Positions 9,102 to 17,564 of a stretch of DNA of 64,000 nucleotides are shown in pieces. The position numbers were made by a program, and so were the translations under genes. The DNA is taken from positions 1 to 64,000 of the forward strand of contig NZ_BMVB01000007.1 of assembly GCF_014650495.1 (NCBI RefSeq). Reading direction: 5' to 3'. Each line of letters begins with the position of its first letter. Position 1 is the first letter of the stretch. Under the pieces are notes generated by a model that was not told where the DNA came from, searched no databases, and worked only from the letters and a program-made list of their open reading frames with translations. The DNA comes from Streptomyces cinnamoneus. GTDB lineage: Bacteria; Actinomycetota; Actinomycetes; Streptomycetales; Streptomycetaceae.

Positions 9102-9676
9102 GCGACTGGGCCGGCCTGGTGGTCTCGGCCGCCGAGGAGTGCACGGCCCTGCTGGAGAGAGGGGCGGGCCGCGACTGGTCCCGGCCCGCGGGGGACGTCG
9201 ACTGGTCCTGCCACGCCACCCTCGACCACCTGGCGCTCGGCCTCGTCGGCTACGCGGGCCTGCTGACCGCCCGGCCCACCGACCGCTACATCACGCTCTT
9301 CGCCTCGCTGGACGCCCACGCCCCGGTCTCAACGCGACTGGAGGGCATCCGCATCGCGGCGTCCCTGCTCGCCGCCACCGTCCGCGCCGCGGCGCCCGGC
9401 GACCGGGCCTGGCACCTGTGGGGGAACTCCGACGCCCCCGGCTTCGCCGCCATGGGCGTGGTCGAGACCGTCGTGCACACCCACGACATCGCGCGCGGCC
9501 TCGGGCTCGACTGGAGCCCGCCCGACCGGCTCTGCGCGCCGGCCCTCGAACGGCTCTTCCCCGACGCCCCGGCCGGCCACCCCGCCGGGCCCGCCCTCCT
9601 GTGGTGCACGGGGCGGGGCGTACTGCCGGGGCAGCCACGGCGGGAAGAGTGGCAGTGGGACGGGACCGTCCGCTGA
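9098..9676 (+). CDS. DinB / maleylpyruvate isomerase N-terminal-like protein
   Basis: A 192-residue helical-bundle protein of the DinB/MDMPI superfamily. It begins with GTG in a GTGA overlap with the upstream reductase. Histidines characteristic of the metal site occur in SCHATLDHLALG (residues ~38-49) and VVHTHDIARGLGLDW further on. Relatives include mycothiol- or bacillithiol-dependent transferases and isomerases, so a thiol-dependent detoxification step is possible but unproven. Translational coupling suggests it works with the reductase. The 3' 348 bases are overlapped by an open antisense frame of the rhomboid-like gene; third-position GC bias supports this strand as coding. Confidence 0.8.
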   Translation: MSDWAGLVVSAAEECTALLERGAGRDWSRPAGDVDWSCHATLDHLALGLVGYAGLLTARPTDRYITLFASLDAHAPVSTRLEGIRIAASLLAATVRAAAPGDRAWHLWGNSDAPGFAAMGVVETVVHTHDIARGLGLDWSPPDRLCAPALERLFPDAPAGHPAGPALLWCTGRGVLPGQPRREEWQWDGTVR

Positions 9677-10396
9677 GGCCGCGCCCGCCGCGGCCGCCCC
9701 CGCCCGGCCGGCCCGGCGGGCGCCGTCGCGGACGAGCGGCAGGCAGGCGAGCCCGGTCAGCAGGGCGATGGGGTGGCCCCAGCTGGAGAGCGGGTCGACG
9801 AGCTCTATCAGGTCCTGGGCGCACATCGCCCCGGCCACGCCCAGCAGGGCCCAGCGGCCGGGCGGCCGCAGCAGCCCGGAGAGGGCGCCGACGCACGCCA
9901 TCAGGCCGAAGCTGATGCCGTAGTCGAGGCGGTGCAGCGACGCCTCCGGCAGCTGCCCGGCCGCGACGGCGCCCGCCACGGGCAGCTCCGTGGCCAGCGT
10001 GGCCAGCACGTGGCCGAGGAGGAAGACCCCGGCCGTCCGGGCCCCGCCGACGCGGCGTTCCAGGGCGGTCAGGACCAGCACGAAGGCCACGCCGTACGCC
10101 GAGCAGAGCCCGCCGGCCACCCACAGGGCACTGGCGACGAGGACGAACACCGGATTGTCGGCCAGGTGCGCGGCGTCCGTGCTGGAGTCGCGGAGCAACT
10201 GATCGACGGTGGCCTCGTCACCGAGGTCCGCGTAGACGGCGGTACCGAGGAGGACCAGGCCGTAGACGAGAGTGAACGGCGCGCCCTTGGGGGAGGGCAG
10301 CAGCCGGCCCAGGACCCGCAACGCGCGGCGGCGACGCCCCGCGGAGGCGGCCGCCCCCGCGCCGGCTCTTTCGTCGTCGGCGTCAACCGGAGTCAC
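9329..10396 (-). CDS. Rhomboid-like membrane protein
   Basis: A 355-residue reading frame whose first ~250 residues form a polytopic membrane protein. Hydrophobic segments include FTLVYGLVLLGTAVYA, FVLVASALWVAGGLC, VFLLGHVLATLATELPVAG and PIALLTGLACLPLV. A serine in DYGISFG and a histidine in SWGHPIALLTG correspond to the GxSG serine and the late His of rhomboid proteases, so activity is possible. The GTG start follows GGAAAGGGG by 9 bases; the frame is open much further upstream but without a credible start. The last ~100 residues are Gly/Arg-rich, overlap the convergent DinB gene and look non-native: either the protein has an unusual tail or the stop has been lost. Confidence 0.7.
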   Translation of the reverse strand: MTPVDADDERAGAGAAASAGRRRRALRVLGRLLPSPKGAPFTLVYGLVLLGTAVYADLGDEATVDQLLRDSSTDAAHLADNPVFVLVASALWVAGGLCSAYGVAFVLVLTALERRVGGARTAGVFLLGHVLATLATELPVAGAVAAGQLPEASLHRLDYGISFGLMACVGALSGLLRPPGRWALLGVAGAMCAQDLIELVDPLSSWGHPIALLTGLACLPLVRDGARRAGRAGAAAAGAASADGPVPLPLFPPWLPRQYAPPRAPQEGGPGGVAGRGVGEEPFEGRRAEPVGRAPVEPEAARDVVGVHDGLDHAHGGEAGGVGVPPQVPGPVAGRRGADGGGEQGRRDADALQSR

Positions 10397-10585
10397 TCGG
10401 CCAAGCCCCTTTCCGCGCACTTCCCAGGACGTCCCGGGCCGTCGTACACACCCGTGATGTTCCTGAACATTAAGGTGCACAGCCGTCTGCCGAATCAACC
10501 TCTGGCCGTGACTCCGCTCACCCCTTGTCAACCTTTTGACGCCGGGGCGCGTCGGCCGGGTGACCGACGACTTCAGGAGGCTCTC

Positions 10586-11299
10586 ATGACTGTCCCGAAC
10601 GTCCGGCCCGCCGGCGGCCCGCGCACCGCCACCGAGGAGCCCGTGGTGGTCGAGCGGCGCGACGGCCCGTACGGCGAGGTCGTGCTGCGGCGGCGGGGAC
10701 CGCACCACGAGATCATCGCCAACGGCTGCTTCCTCATGGACACCGCCGACGGCCGTTCCGAGCGCCTGCTCGTCGACGCGGCCCTGGCCGCCCTGCCCCG
10801 GGACCGCCCGGCACCGGCCGTCCTGATCGGCGGGCTGGGCGTGGGCTTCTCGCTGGCCAGGGCGGCGGCACAGCCGCGCTGGGGGCGGATCACGGTCGTC
10901 GAACGCGAGGGCGCGGTCATCGACTGGCACCGCACCGGCCCGCTGGCCCCGCTCTCCCGGGACGCACTGGCCGACCCCCGCACCGAGATCGTCCACGCCG
11001 ACCTCGTCGAGCACGTCCGCACCGCCGGACGCCGCTACGACGCGCTCTGCCTGGACATCGACAACGGCCCCGGCTGGACCGTCACCGACGGCAACGCCGG
11101 CCTGTACGCGCCGGCCGGCCTCGCCGCCTGCCGGGCCCGGCTGACGCCCGGCGGGGTGCTCGCCGTCTGGTCCGCACAGCCGTCCACAGCATTCGAACAA
11201 GCCCTCCGGAATGCCGGATTCGCCGGGGTAATGACGGAAGAGATCAGCGTTGCCCGAGGCGTCCCGGACGTCGTCCACCTCGGCATCTGTGCCGCGTAG
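10586..11299 (+). CDS. Spermidine synthase-like SAM-fold protein
   Basis: A 237-residue protein with the spermidine/spermine synthase-like Rossmann methyltransferase fold: motif I GGLGVGFSLARA, the acidic strand end ITVVEREGAVIDWH, then YDALCLDIDNGPGW and LTPGGVLAVWSAQPS. The ATG has a perfect AGGAGG 5 bases upstream. The polyamine-binding residues of true SpeE cannot be confirmed by eye. Related 'spermidine synthase' proteins of actinobacteria are mostly uncharacterised, so a role in polyamine synthesis should not be assumed. It is divergent from the rhomboid-like gene and separated by 88 bases from the response regulator. Confidence 0.75.
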   Translation: MTVPNVRPAGGPRTATEEPVVVERRDGPYGEVVLRRRGPHHEIIANGCFLMDTADGRSERLLVDAALAALPRDRPAPAVLIGGLGVGFSLARAAAQPRWGRITVVEREGAVIDWHRTGPLAPLSRDALADPRTEIVHADLVEHVRTAGRRYDALCLDIDNGPGWTVTDGNAGLYAPAGLAACRARLTPGGVLAVWSAQPSTAFEQALRNAGFAGVMTEEISVARGVPDVVHLGICAA

Positions 11300-11387
11300 C
11301 CGATCCCCGCCGGGTGCCCGTACCCTGCCTTCCACACCTGCAGGACTGGTAGTGAGAACGCTACGGAAGACGCTAGGGGCGGGGCGC

Positions 11388-12125
11388 ATGGAGCAGACAC
11401 ACATCGGCCCGGGTGGCGTCGCAGCCTCAGCCGGGGCACAGCGCCGGGTGCTGATCGTCGAGGACGACAGAACGATCACGGACGCCATCGCGGCCCGGCT
11501 GCGGGCCGAGGGATTTCAGGTACGGACCGCGGGGGACGGGCCCGCGGCGGTGGACACCGCGGAGGCGTGGCAGCCGGACCTGCTGGTCCTGGACGTCATG
11601 CTGCCGGGCTTCGACGGCCTGGAGGTCTGCCGCAGGGTGCAGGCCCAGCGGCCGGTGCCCGTCCTCATGCTCACCGCACGCGACGACGAGACCGACATGC
11701 TGGTCGGGCTCGGCGTCGGGGCGGACGACTACATGACCAAGCCGTTCTCGATGCGCGAGCTGGCCGCCCGGGTGCACGTCCTGCTGCGCCGGGTGGAGCG
11801 GGCCACGCTGGCCGCCCACACACCGCGCAGCGGCATCCTGCGGCTGGGCGAGCTGGAGATCGACCACGCGCAGCGCCGGGTGCGGGTGCGCGGCGGGGAC
11901 GTCCACCTGACGCCGACCGAGTTCGACCTGCTGGTCTGCCTGGCCAACACCCCGCGCGCGGTCCTCTCCCGCGAGCAGCTGCTGGCCGAGGTGTGGGACT
12001 GGGCGGACGCCTCGGGCACCCGGACGGTGGACAGCCACATCAAGGCGCTGCGCCGGAAGATCGGGGCGGAGCGCATCCGCACCGTGCACGGCGTCGGCTA
12101 CGCGCTGGAGACCCCGGCCGCATGA
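11388..12125 (+). CDS. OmpR/PhoB-family response regulator
   Basis: A 245-residue two-component regulator. Receiver domain at residues ~18-130: acidic pocket VEDD, phospho-acceptor Asp about residue 69 in LVLDVMLPGFDG, conserved Thr in MLTARDDE and Lys in YMTKPFSMREL. Winged-helix DNA-binding domain in the C-terminal ~100 residues (LTPTEFDLLVCLAN, SGTRTVDSHIKALRRKIG, RTVHGVGYALE). The ATG is placed just before the N-terminal extension typical of this orthologue group. An ATGA overlap with the sensor kinase shows a two-gene operon. The pair lies immediately upstream of kgd, an arrangement I recall from other Streptomyces, but it has a separate stop and spacer from kgd. Confidence 0.95.
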   Translation: MEQTHIGPGGVAASAGAQRRVLIVEDDRTITDAIAARLRAEGFQVRTAGDGPAAVDTAEAWQPDLLVLDVMLPGFDGLEVCRRVQAQRPVPVLMLTARDDETDMLVGLGVGADDYMTKPFSMRELAARVHVLLRRVERATLAAHTPRSGILRLGELEIDHAQRRVRVRGGDVHLTPTEFDLLVCLANTPRAVLSREQLLAEVWDWADASGTRTVDSHIKALRRKIGAERIRTVHGVGYALETPAA

Positions 12126-13210
12126 GGAGGGCGCGGGGTGTGTGGGACCGGGTCTGGGAGGCGCTGCGCCCCCTGGACCCGTACCGGTCGGTGAAGGCGG
12201 CGCTGGGCGCGCTGGTCATCGGGTCGGTGGTGATCACGACCTTCCTGGTCTTCGTCGCGATCCACTCGGCCACCGAGATCCGGGTGATCACCGTCTTCTC
12301 GATCATCGCCTCGCTGTTGATCACCCAGTTCGTGGCGCACGGACTGACCGCACCCCTGGACGAGATGACCGACATCACCCGTTCGATGGCACAGGGTGAT
12401 TACACCCGGCGGGTGCGGGCCGCCCGCCGGGACGAGTTCGGCGACCTGGCGATCGCCTTCAACCGGATGGCGGCCGACCTGGAGGCGGTGGACACCCACC
12501 GCAAGGAGCTGGTCGCCAACGTCTCCCACGAGCTGCGCACCCCCATCGCGGGGCTGCGGGCGGTGCTGGAGAACGTGGTGGACGGCGTCTCGGCCGCCGA
12601 CCCGGAGACGATGCGCACCGCGCTGAAGCAGACCGAACGGCTGGGCCGGCTGGTCGAGCAGCTGCTGGACCTGTCCCGGCTGGACAACGGCGTGGTGCCG
12701 CTGCACGCCCGCCGCTTCGAGGTGTGGCCGTACCTGGCCGGGGTGCTGAAGGAGGCGAGCATGGCCTGCGGCAGCGGCTCCTCGCCGCGCGCCCGCAAGG
12801 ACGTCCACCTGCACCTGGACGTCTCCCCGCCGGAGCTGACCGCGCACGCGGACGCCGAACGGCTGCACCAGGTGGTGGCCAACCTCGTGGACAACGCGGT
12901 CAAGCACAGCCCCCCGCACGGCAGGGTGACCGTCCGGGCCCGCCGCGGCGAGGGCGCGCAGTCGCTGGCCCTGGAGGTCCTCGACGAGGGCCCGGGCATC
13001 CCGGAGGCCGAGCGCCACCGGGTCTTCGAGCGCTTCAACCGCGGCCCCTACGGCAAGCAGGGGCCGGGCCACGACGGCGGCACCGGGCTGGGCCTGGCCA
13101 TCGCCCGCTGGGCCGTCGACCTGCACGGCGGGAGCATAGGAGTGGCCGAATCCCCCCGGGGGTGCCGCATCAGGGTCACTCTTCCGGGCGGACCTCGGGA
13201 ACAGACTTGA
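12122..13210 (+). CDS. HAMP-domain sensor histidine kinase
   Basis: A 362-residue membrane histidine kinase, partner of the preceding regulator (ATGA overlap). Two transmembrane helices (ALVIGSVVITTFLVFVAI and VITVFSIIASLLITQFVA) are separated by only ~8 residues, so there is almost no extracellular sensor domain. A HAMP segment follows (LTAPLDEMTDITRSMAQGDY). H-box VANVSHELRTPIAGLRA has phospho-acceptor His at residue 136; N-box VVANLVDNAVKHS, G1 EVLDEGPGIP and G2 GGTGLGLAIARWAVDLHGG complete the ATPase domain. The short loop suggests it senses an intramembrane, cytoplasmic or protein-protein signal. Stimulus unknown. Confidence 0.95.
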   Translation: MRRARGVWDRVWEALRPLDPYRSVKAALGALVIGSVVITTFLVFVAIHSATEIRVITVFSIIASLLITQFVAHGLTAPLDEMTDITRSMAQGDYTRRVRAARRDEFGDLAIAFNRMAADLEAVDTHRKELVANVSHELRTPIAGLRAVLENVVDGVSAADPETMRTALKQTERLGRLVEQLLDLSRLDNGVVPLHARRFEVWPYLAGVLKEASMACGSGSSPRARKDVHLHLDVSPPELTAHADAERLHQVVANLVDNAVKHSPPHGRVTVRARRGEGAQSLALEVLDEGPGIPEAERHRVFERFNRGPYGKQGPGHDGGTGLGLAIARWAVDLHGGSIGVAESPRGCRIRVTLPGGPREQT

Positions 13211-13462
13211 CGTAGGGTCGTTGGTGGGAGCACACGTCCGTACCGGGCGTGGGGCAGGCTCCGGCGAACCCAGGAGACCCCGGGAAGACCTCGGAAGAAG
13301 AGGAACCTCCGGGTTTTCCCGCCTGGTCCTGCCCTGAAACCCGGGGCAGAGTGTGACTTAGGCGACGACTGGCCCGGGTGGCCTGCATCTAAGGTCCCGA
13401 CAGGCGTAGCCTTTATTCCCGCTGTCCACCACCTTAGGAAGCGGAAGAGGGCGGTTGCCGCC
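13211..13462 (+). promoter_or_regulatory. Structured leader / promoter region upstream of kgd
   Basis: A 252-base non-coding stretch. It holds several inverted repeats: GGGCAGG...CCTGCCC roughly 80 bases apart, CCCGGG-containing arms between them, and CTAAGGT (13389-13395) with ACCTTAG (13431-13437) just before the start codon. I could not match it to a known riboswitch; it lacks the conserved blocks of the c-di-AMP (ydaO) class. It may be a long 5' leader or an operator region. Confidence 0.4.
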
Positions 13463-16400
13463 GTGTCGCCACAGTCCCCCAACACCTCATCGAGCATCTC
13501 GACCGATCAAACGGGGCAGGCCAAGAGTCCTGCCGACGTGTTCGGTCCCAATGAGTGGCTCGTCGACGAGATCTACCAGCAGTACCTCCAGGACCCGAAC
13601 TCGGTCGACCGAGCCTGGTGGGACTTCTTCGCCGACTACAAGCCGGGCCAGGCGGCGGCTGCGCCGCCGGGCACCGAGGCTCCCGTGACGCCGGGCACCG
13701 CCCCGGCCCAGGCCCCGGCCGCCCCCGCGGCCCCGGCCACCCCGGCGCCCGCCCCCGCCCCCGCGGCTCCCGCCGCCCCGGCACCGGCGAAGCCGGCCGC
13801 GAAGCCCGCCGCGGCCGCACCGGCCGCCAAGCCGGCCGCGAAGCCCGCCGCCAAGGCCCCGGCCGAGCCGGCCGCCGGCCCGGAGCTGGTCACCCTGCGC
13901 GGTCCGTCCGCCGCGGTCGCCAAGAACATGAACGCCTCCCTGGAGCTGCCGACGGCCACGTCCGTCCGCGCGGTCCCGGTGAAGCTGCTGTTCGATCAGC
14001 GCATCGTGATCAACAACCACCTGCAGCGCGCCCGCGGTGGCAAGGTCTCCTTCACGCACCTCATCGGCTACGCCATGGTGCAGGCGCTGAAGCTGATGCC
14101 GTCCATGAACCACTCCTTCATGGAGAAGGACGGCAAGCCGACCCTCGTCAAGCCCGAGCACGTCAACCTCGGCCTGGCGATCGACCTGGTCAAGCCGAAC
14201 GGCGACCGCCAGCTCGTGGTCGCGGCCATCAAGAAGGCCGAGACGCTCAACTTCTTCGAGTTCTGGCAGGCGTACGAGGACATCGTCCGCCGCGCCCGCG
14301 TCGGCAAGCTGACGATGGACGACTTCACCGGGGTCACCGCGTCGCTGACCAACCCCGGCGGCATCGGCACCGTGCACTCCGTGCCGCGCCTGATGCCGGG
14401 CCAGGGCCTCATCATCGGCGTGGGTGCCATGGACTACCCCGCCGAGTTCCAGGGCACCTCGCAGGACGCCCTGAACAAGATGGGCATCTCGAAGGTCATG
14501 ACCCTGACCTCGACGTACGACCACCGGGTCATCCAGGGTGCCGCCTCCGGCGAGTTCCTGCGGATCATGCACCAGCTGCTGCTGGGCGAGAACGGCTTCT
14601 ACGACGAGATCTTCGAGGCGCTGCGGATCCCCTACGAGCCGGTCCGCTGGCTCAAGGACATCGACGCCTCGCACGACGACGACGTCACCAAGGCCGCCCG
14701 CGTCTTCGAGCTGATCCACTCCTACCGGGTCCGCGGCCACGTCATGGCCGACACCGACCCGCTGGAGTACCGCCAGCGCAAGCACCCCGACCTCGACATC
14801 ACCGAGCACGGCCTCACCCTGTGGGACCTGGAGCGCGAGTTCGCGGTCGGCGGCTTCGCCGGCAAGTCGATGATGAAGCTGCGCGACATCCTGGGCGTGC
14901 TGCGCGACTCGTACTGCCGCACCACCGGCATCGAGTTCATGCACATCCAGGACCCCAAGCAGCGTCGCTGGATCCAGGACCGCGTCGAGCGCCCGCACTC
15001 CAAGCCGGAGCGCGAGGAGCAGCTGCGCATCCTGCGCCGCCTGAACGCCGCCGAGGCGTTCGAGACGTTCCTGCAGACGAAGTACGTCGGCCAGAAGCGG
15101 TTCTCCCTGGAGGGCGGCGAGTCCGTCATCCCGCTGCTGGACGCCGTGCTGGACGCGGCCGCCGAGGCCCGCCTGGACGAGGCCGTCATCGGCATGGCCC
15201 ACCGCGGCCGCCTCAACGTCCTCGCCAACATCGTCGGCAAGTCCTACGCGCAGATCTTCCGCGAGTTCGAGGGCAACCTCGACCCGAAGTCGATGCACGG
15301 CTCCGGCGACGTGAAGTACCACCTGGGTGCCGAGGGCGTCTTCACCGGCCTGGACGGCGAGCAGATCAACGTCTCGCTGGCCGCCAACCCCTCCCACCTG
15401 GAGACGGTCGACCCGGTCGTCGAGGGCATCGCCCGCGCCAAGCAGGACATCATCGGCAAGGCCGGCACGGACTTCACCGTCCTGCCGATCCAGCTGCACG
15501 GCGACGCGGCCTTCGCGGGCCAGGGCGTCGTGGCCGAGACCCTGAACATGTCGCAGCTGCGCGGCTACCGCACCGGCGGCACCGTGCACATCGTCATCAA
15601 CAACCAGGTCGGCTTCACCGCGCCGCCGGAGTCCTCGCGCTCGTCGATGTACTGCACCGACGTCGCCCGGATGATCGAGGCGCCGATCTTCCACGTGAAC
15701 GGTGACGACCCGGAGGCCGTGGTCCGCGTCGCGCGGCTCGCCTTCGAGTTCCGCCAGGCGTTCAACAAGGACGTCGTCATCGACCTGATCTGCTACCGCC
15801 GCCGCGGCCACAACGAGTCCGACAACCCGGGCTTCACCCAGCCGCTGATGTACGACCTGATCGACAAGAAGCGCTCGGTGCGCAAGCTGTACACCGAGTC
15901 CCTCATCGGTCGCGGCGACATCACGCTGGAAGAGGCCGAGCAGGCGCTGCAGGACTACCAGGGCCAGCTGGAGAAGGTCTTCATGGAGGTCCGGGAGGCC
16001 GACACGGCCCCCGTCGCCGCCGAGGTCCCGGTCCCGCGCGCCGACTTCCCCGTGCACGTGGACACCGCGATCTCCCAGGAGGTCATCAAGCGGATCGCCG
16101 AGTCGCAGGTCAACCTGCCCGAGGGCGTCACCGTCCACCCGCGTCTGCTGCCGCAGCTGCAGCGCCGCGCCTCCAGCGTCGAGGACGGCACCATCGACTG
16201 GGGCATGGGCGAGACCCTCGCCTTCGGCTCCCTGCTGATGGAGGGCACCCCGGTCCGGCTCGCCGGCCAGGACTCCCGCCGCGGCACCTTCGGCCAGCGC
16301 CACGCGGTGCTCGTCGACCGGGAGACCGGCGAGGACTTCACCCCGCTGCTGTACCTGTCCGAGGACCAGGCCCGCTACAACGTCTACGACTCGCTGCTCA

Positions 16401-17242
16401 GCGAGTACGCGGCGATGGGCTTCGAGTACGGCTACTCCCTGGCCCGCCCGGACGCGCTGGTGATGTGGGAGGCGCAGTTCGGTGACTTCGTCAACGGTGC
16501 CCAGAGCATCGTCGACGAGTTCATCTCCTCCTCCGAGCAGAAGTGGAACCAGACCTCTGGTGTCACCCTGCTGCTGCCGCACGGCTACGAGGGCCAGGGC
16601 CCGGACCACTCCTCGGCCCGTGTCGAGCGCTTCCTCCAGCTCTGCGCGCAGAACAACATGACGGTCGCCATGCCGACGCTGCCGTCGAACTACTTCCACC
16701 TCCTGCGCTGGCAGGTCCACAACCCGCACCACAAGCCGCTCATCGTCTTCACCCCGAAGTCGATGCTGCGTCTGAAGGCCGCGGCGTCGAAGGCGGAGGA
16801 GTTCACCACCGGCGGCTTCCGCCCGGTGATCGGCGACGACACCGTGCGTCCCGAGGACGTCCGCAAGGTCGTCTTCTGCGCCGGCAAGGTCTACTACGAC
16901 CTCATCGCCGAGCGGGACAAGCGCGGCGTGACCGACACCGCCTTCATCCGCCTGGAGCGCCTGTACCCGCTGCCGGGTGCCGAGCTCCAGGCCGAGATCG
17001 CCAAGTTCTCGGGCGCCGAGAAGTACATCTGGGCGCAGGAGGAGCCGGCGAACCAGGGTGCGTGGCCGTTCATCGCGCTCAACCTGATCGACCACCTGGA
17101 CCTGGCCGTGGGTGCCGACATCCCCGCCCGGGAGCGACTGCGCCGGATCTCCCGGCCGCACTCCTCCTCCCCGGCGGTCGGTTCGGCCAAGCGCCACCAG
17201 GCGGAGCAGCAGGCACTGGTCGCCGAGGTCTTCGACGCCTGA
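13463..17242 (+). CDS. kgd: Multifunctional 2-oxoglutarate dehydrogenase/decarboxylase with fused E2-like domain (Kgd)
   Basis: A 1259-residue TCA-cycle enzyme acting on 2-oxoglutarate. Order: an N-terminal E1-type motif ([17 protein letters not shown], ~30-60); a low-complexity Ala/Pro/Lys linker (~70-140); an E2-like succinyltransferase catalytic domain (~150-370, ending [18 protein letters not shown]) without a lipoyl domain; then the thiamine-diphosphate E1 module ([20 protein letters not shown] near 580; [13 protein letters not shown] near 783) and the transketolase-like C-terminal part ([17 protein letters not shown]). This layout is that of actinobacterial Kgd, which works with a shared lipoylated E2 and is inhibited by GarA-type FHA proteins in mycobacteria. 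Start is GTG; the upstream purine stretch GGAAGAGGG is distant. A strong hairpin follows the stop. Confidence 0.97.
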   Translation: MSPQSPNTSSSISTDQTGQAKSPADVFGPNEWLVDEIYQQYLQDPNSVDRAWWDFFADYKPGQAAAAPPGTEAPVTPGTAPAQAPAAPAAPATPAPAPAPAAPAAPAPAKPAAKPAAAAPAAKPAAKPAAKAPAEPAAGPELVTLRGPSAAVAKNMNASLELPTATSVRAVPVKLLFDQRIVINNHLQRARGGKVSFTHLIGYAMVQALKLMPSMNHSFMEKDGKPTLVKPEHVNLGLAIDLVKPNGDRQLVVAAIKKAETLNFFEFWQAYEDIVRRARVGKLTMDDFTGVTASLTNPGGIGTVHSVPRLMPGQGLIIGVGAMDYPAEFQGTSQDALNKMGISKVMTLTSTYDHRVIQGAASGEFLRIMHQLLLGENGFYDEIFEALRIPYEPVRWLKDIDASHDDDVTKAARVFELIHSYRVRGHVMADTDPLEYRQRKHPDLDITEHGLTLWDLEREFAVGGFAGKSMMKLRDILGVLRDSYCRTTGIEFMHIQDPKQRRWIQDRVERPHSKPEREEQLRILRRLNAAEAFETFLQTKYVGQKRFSLEGGESVIPLLDAVLDAAAEARLDEAVIGMAHRGRLNVLANIVGKSYAQIFREFEGNLDPKSMHGSGDVKYHLGAEGVFTGLDGEQINVSLAANPSHLETVDPVVEGIARAKQDIIGKAGTDFTVLPIQLHGDAAFAGQGVVAETLNMSQLRGYRTGGTVHIVINNQVGFTAPPESSRSSMYCTDVARMIEAPIFHVNGDDPEAVVRVARLAFEFRQAFNKDVVIDLICYRRRGHNESDNPGFTQPLMYDLIDKKRSVRKLYTESLIGRGDITLEEAEQALQDYQGQLEKVFMEVREADTAPVAAEVPVPRADFPVHVDTAISQEVIKRIAESQVNLPEGVTVHPRLLPQLQRRASSVEDGTIDWGMGETLAFGSLLMEGTPVRLAGQDSRRGTFGQRHAVLVDRETGEDFTPLLYLSEDQARYNVYDSLLSEYAAMGFEYGYSLARPDALVMWEAQFGDFVNGAQSIVDEFISSSEQKWNQTSGVTLLLPHGYEGQGPDHSSARVERFLQLCAQNNMTVAMPTLPSNYFHLLRWQVHNPHHKPLIVFTPKSMLRLKAAASKAEEFTTGGFRPVIGDDTVRPEDVRKVVFCAGKVYYDLIAERDKRGVTDTAFIRLERLYPLPGAELQAEIAKFSGAEKYIWAQEEPANQGAWPFIALNLIDHLDLAVGADIPARERLRRISRPHSSSPAVGSAKRHQAEQQALVAEVFDA
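13700..13884 (+). repeat. Ala/Pro/Lys low-complexity tract inside kgd
   Basis: About 60 codons of near-perfect GCC/CCG/GCG/AAG runs encode an alternating Ala-Pro then AAKPAAK-like linker joining the N-terminal segment to the E2-like domain of Kgd. It resembles the flexible linkers of E2 proteins. Such tracts are prone to length variation between strains. Confidence 0.8.
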
Positions 17243-17265
17243 TCCCGCGCCGGAGCGCCGTAGAC

Positions 17266-17305
17266 GGGCCGGGCCCCCACCGCACCAGCGGTGGGGGCCC
17301 GGCCC
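17266..17305 (+). terminator. kgd terminator hairpin
   Basis: A perfect 18-bp stem with a 4-base loop (ACCA) begins 24 bases after the kgd stop and is followed by a short T-rich run (GTTGACTTTGG). One of the strongest intrinsic hairpins in the window. Confidence 0.85.
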
Positions 17306-17564
17306 CGTTGACTTTGGCCACGTTCGGGGCGCGGGGACGCACGGCGCCGGGCATGCGGGGGAGGGCCGTGGCCGAGCACGGCCCCGTCCCGTAGGGCAGA
17401 GGCCCAACAGCCCCCTGGGGGTTGCCTCCCGCCGGTACCCGTCCCAGGTCGGCCGAAAGGCGACCCCCGAAACGCGCAAACCATTGATCAGCCCCCGCCA
17501 CACCTGTTGCATATGCGCCGACCACTGATGTTCCGGCGTTCCGGCAGGTACGGAGGGGGAATCC
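17306..17564 (+). promoter_or_regulatory. Upstream region of the M4 protease gene
   Basis: A 259-base gap between the kgd terminator and the protease start, with no credible gene. The only clear signal is the ribosome-binding site CGGAGGGGG a few bases before the TTG start codon. No palindrome was convincing. Confidence 0.4.

Noticed and set aside
13250..13400. Possible c-di-AMP (ydaO-type) riboswitch before kgd
   Set aside because: Some GAACCC and CCCGGG blocks are reminiscent, but the conserved order of the class and the GGGGTGAATC-type end are missing.
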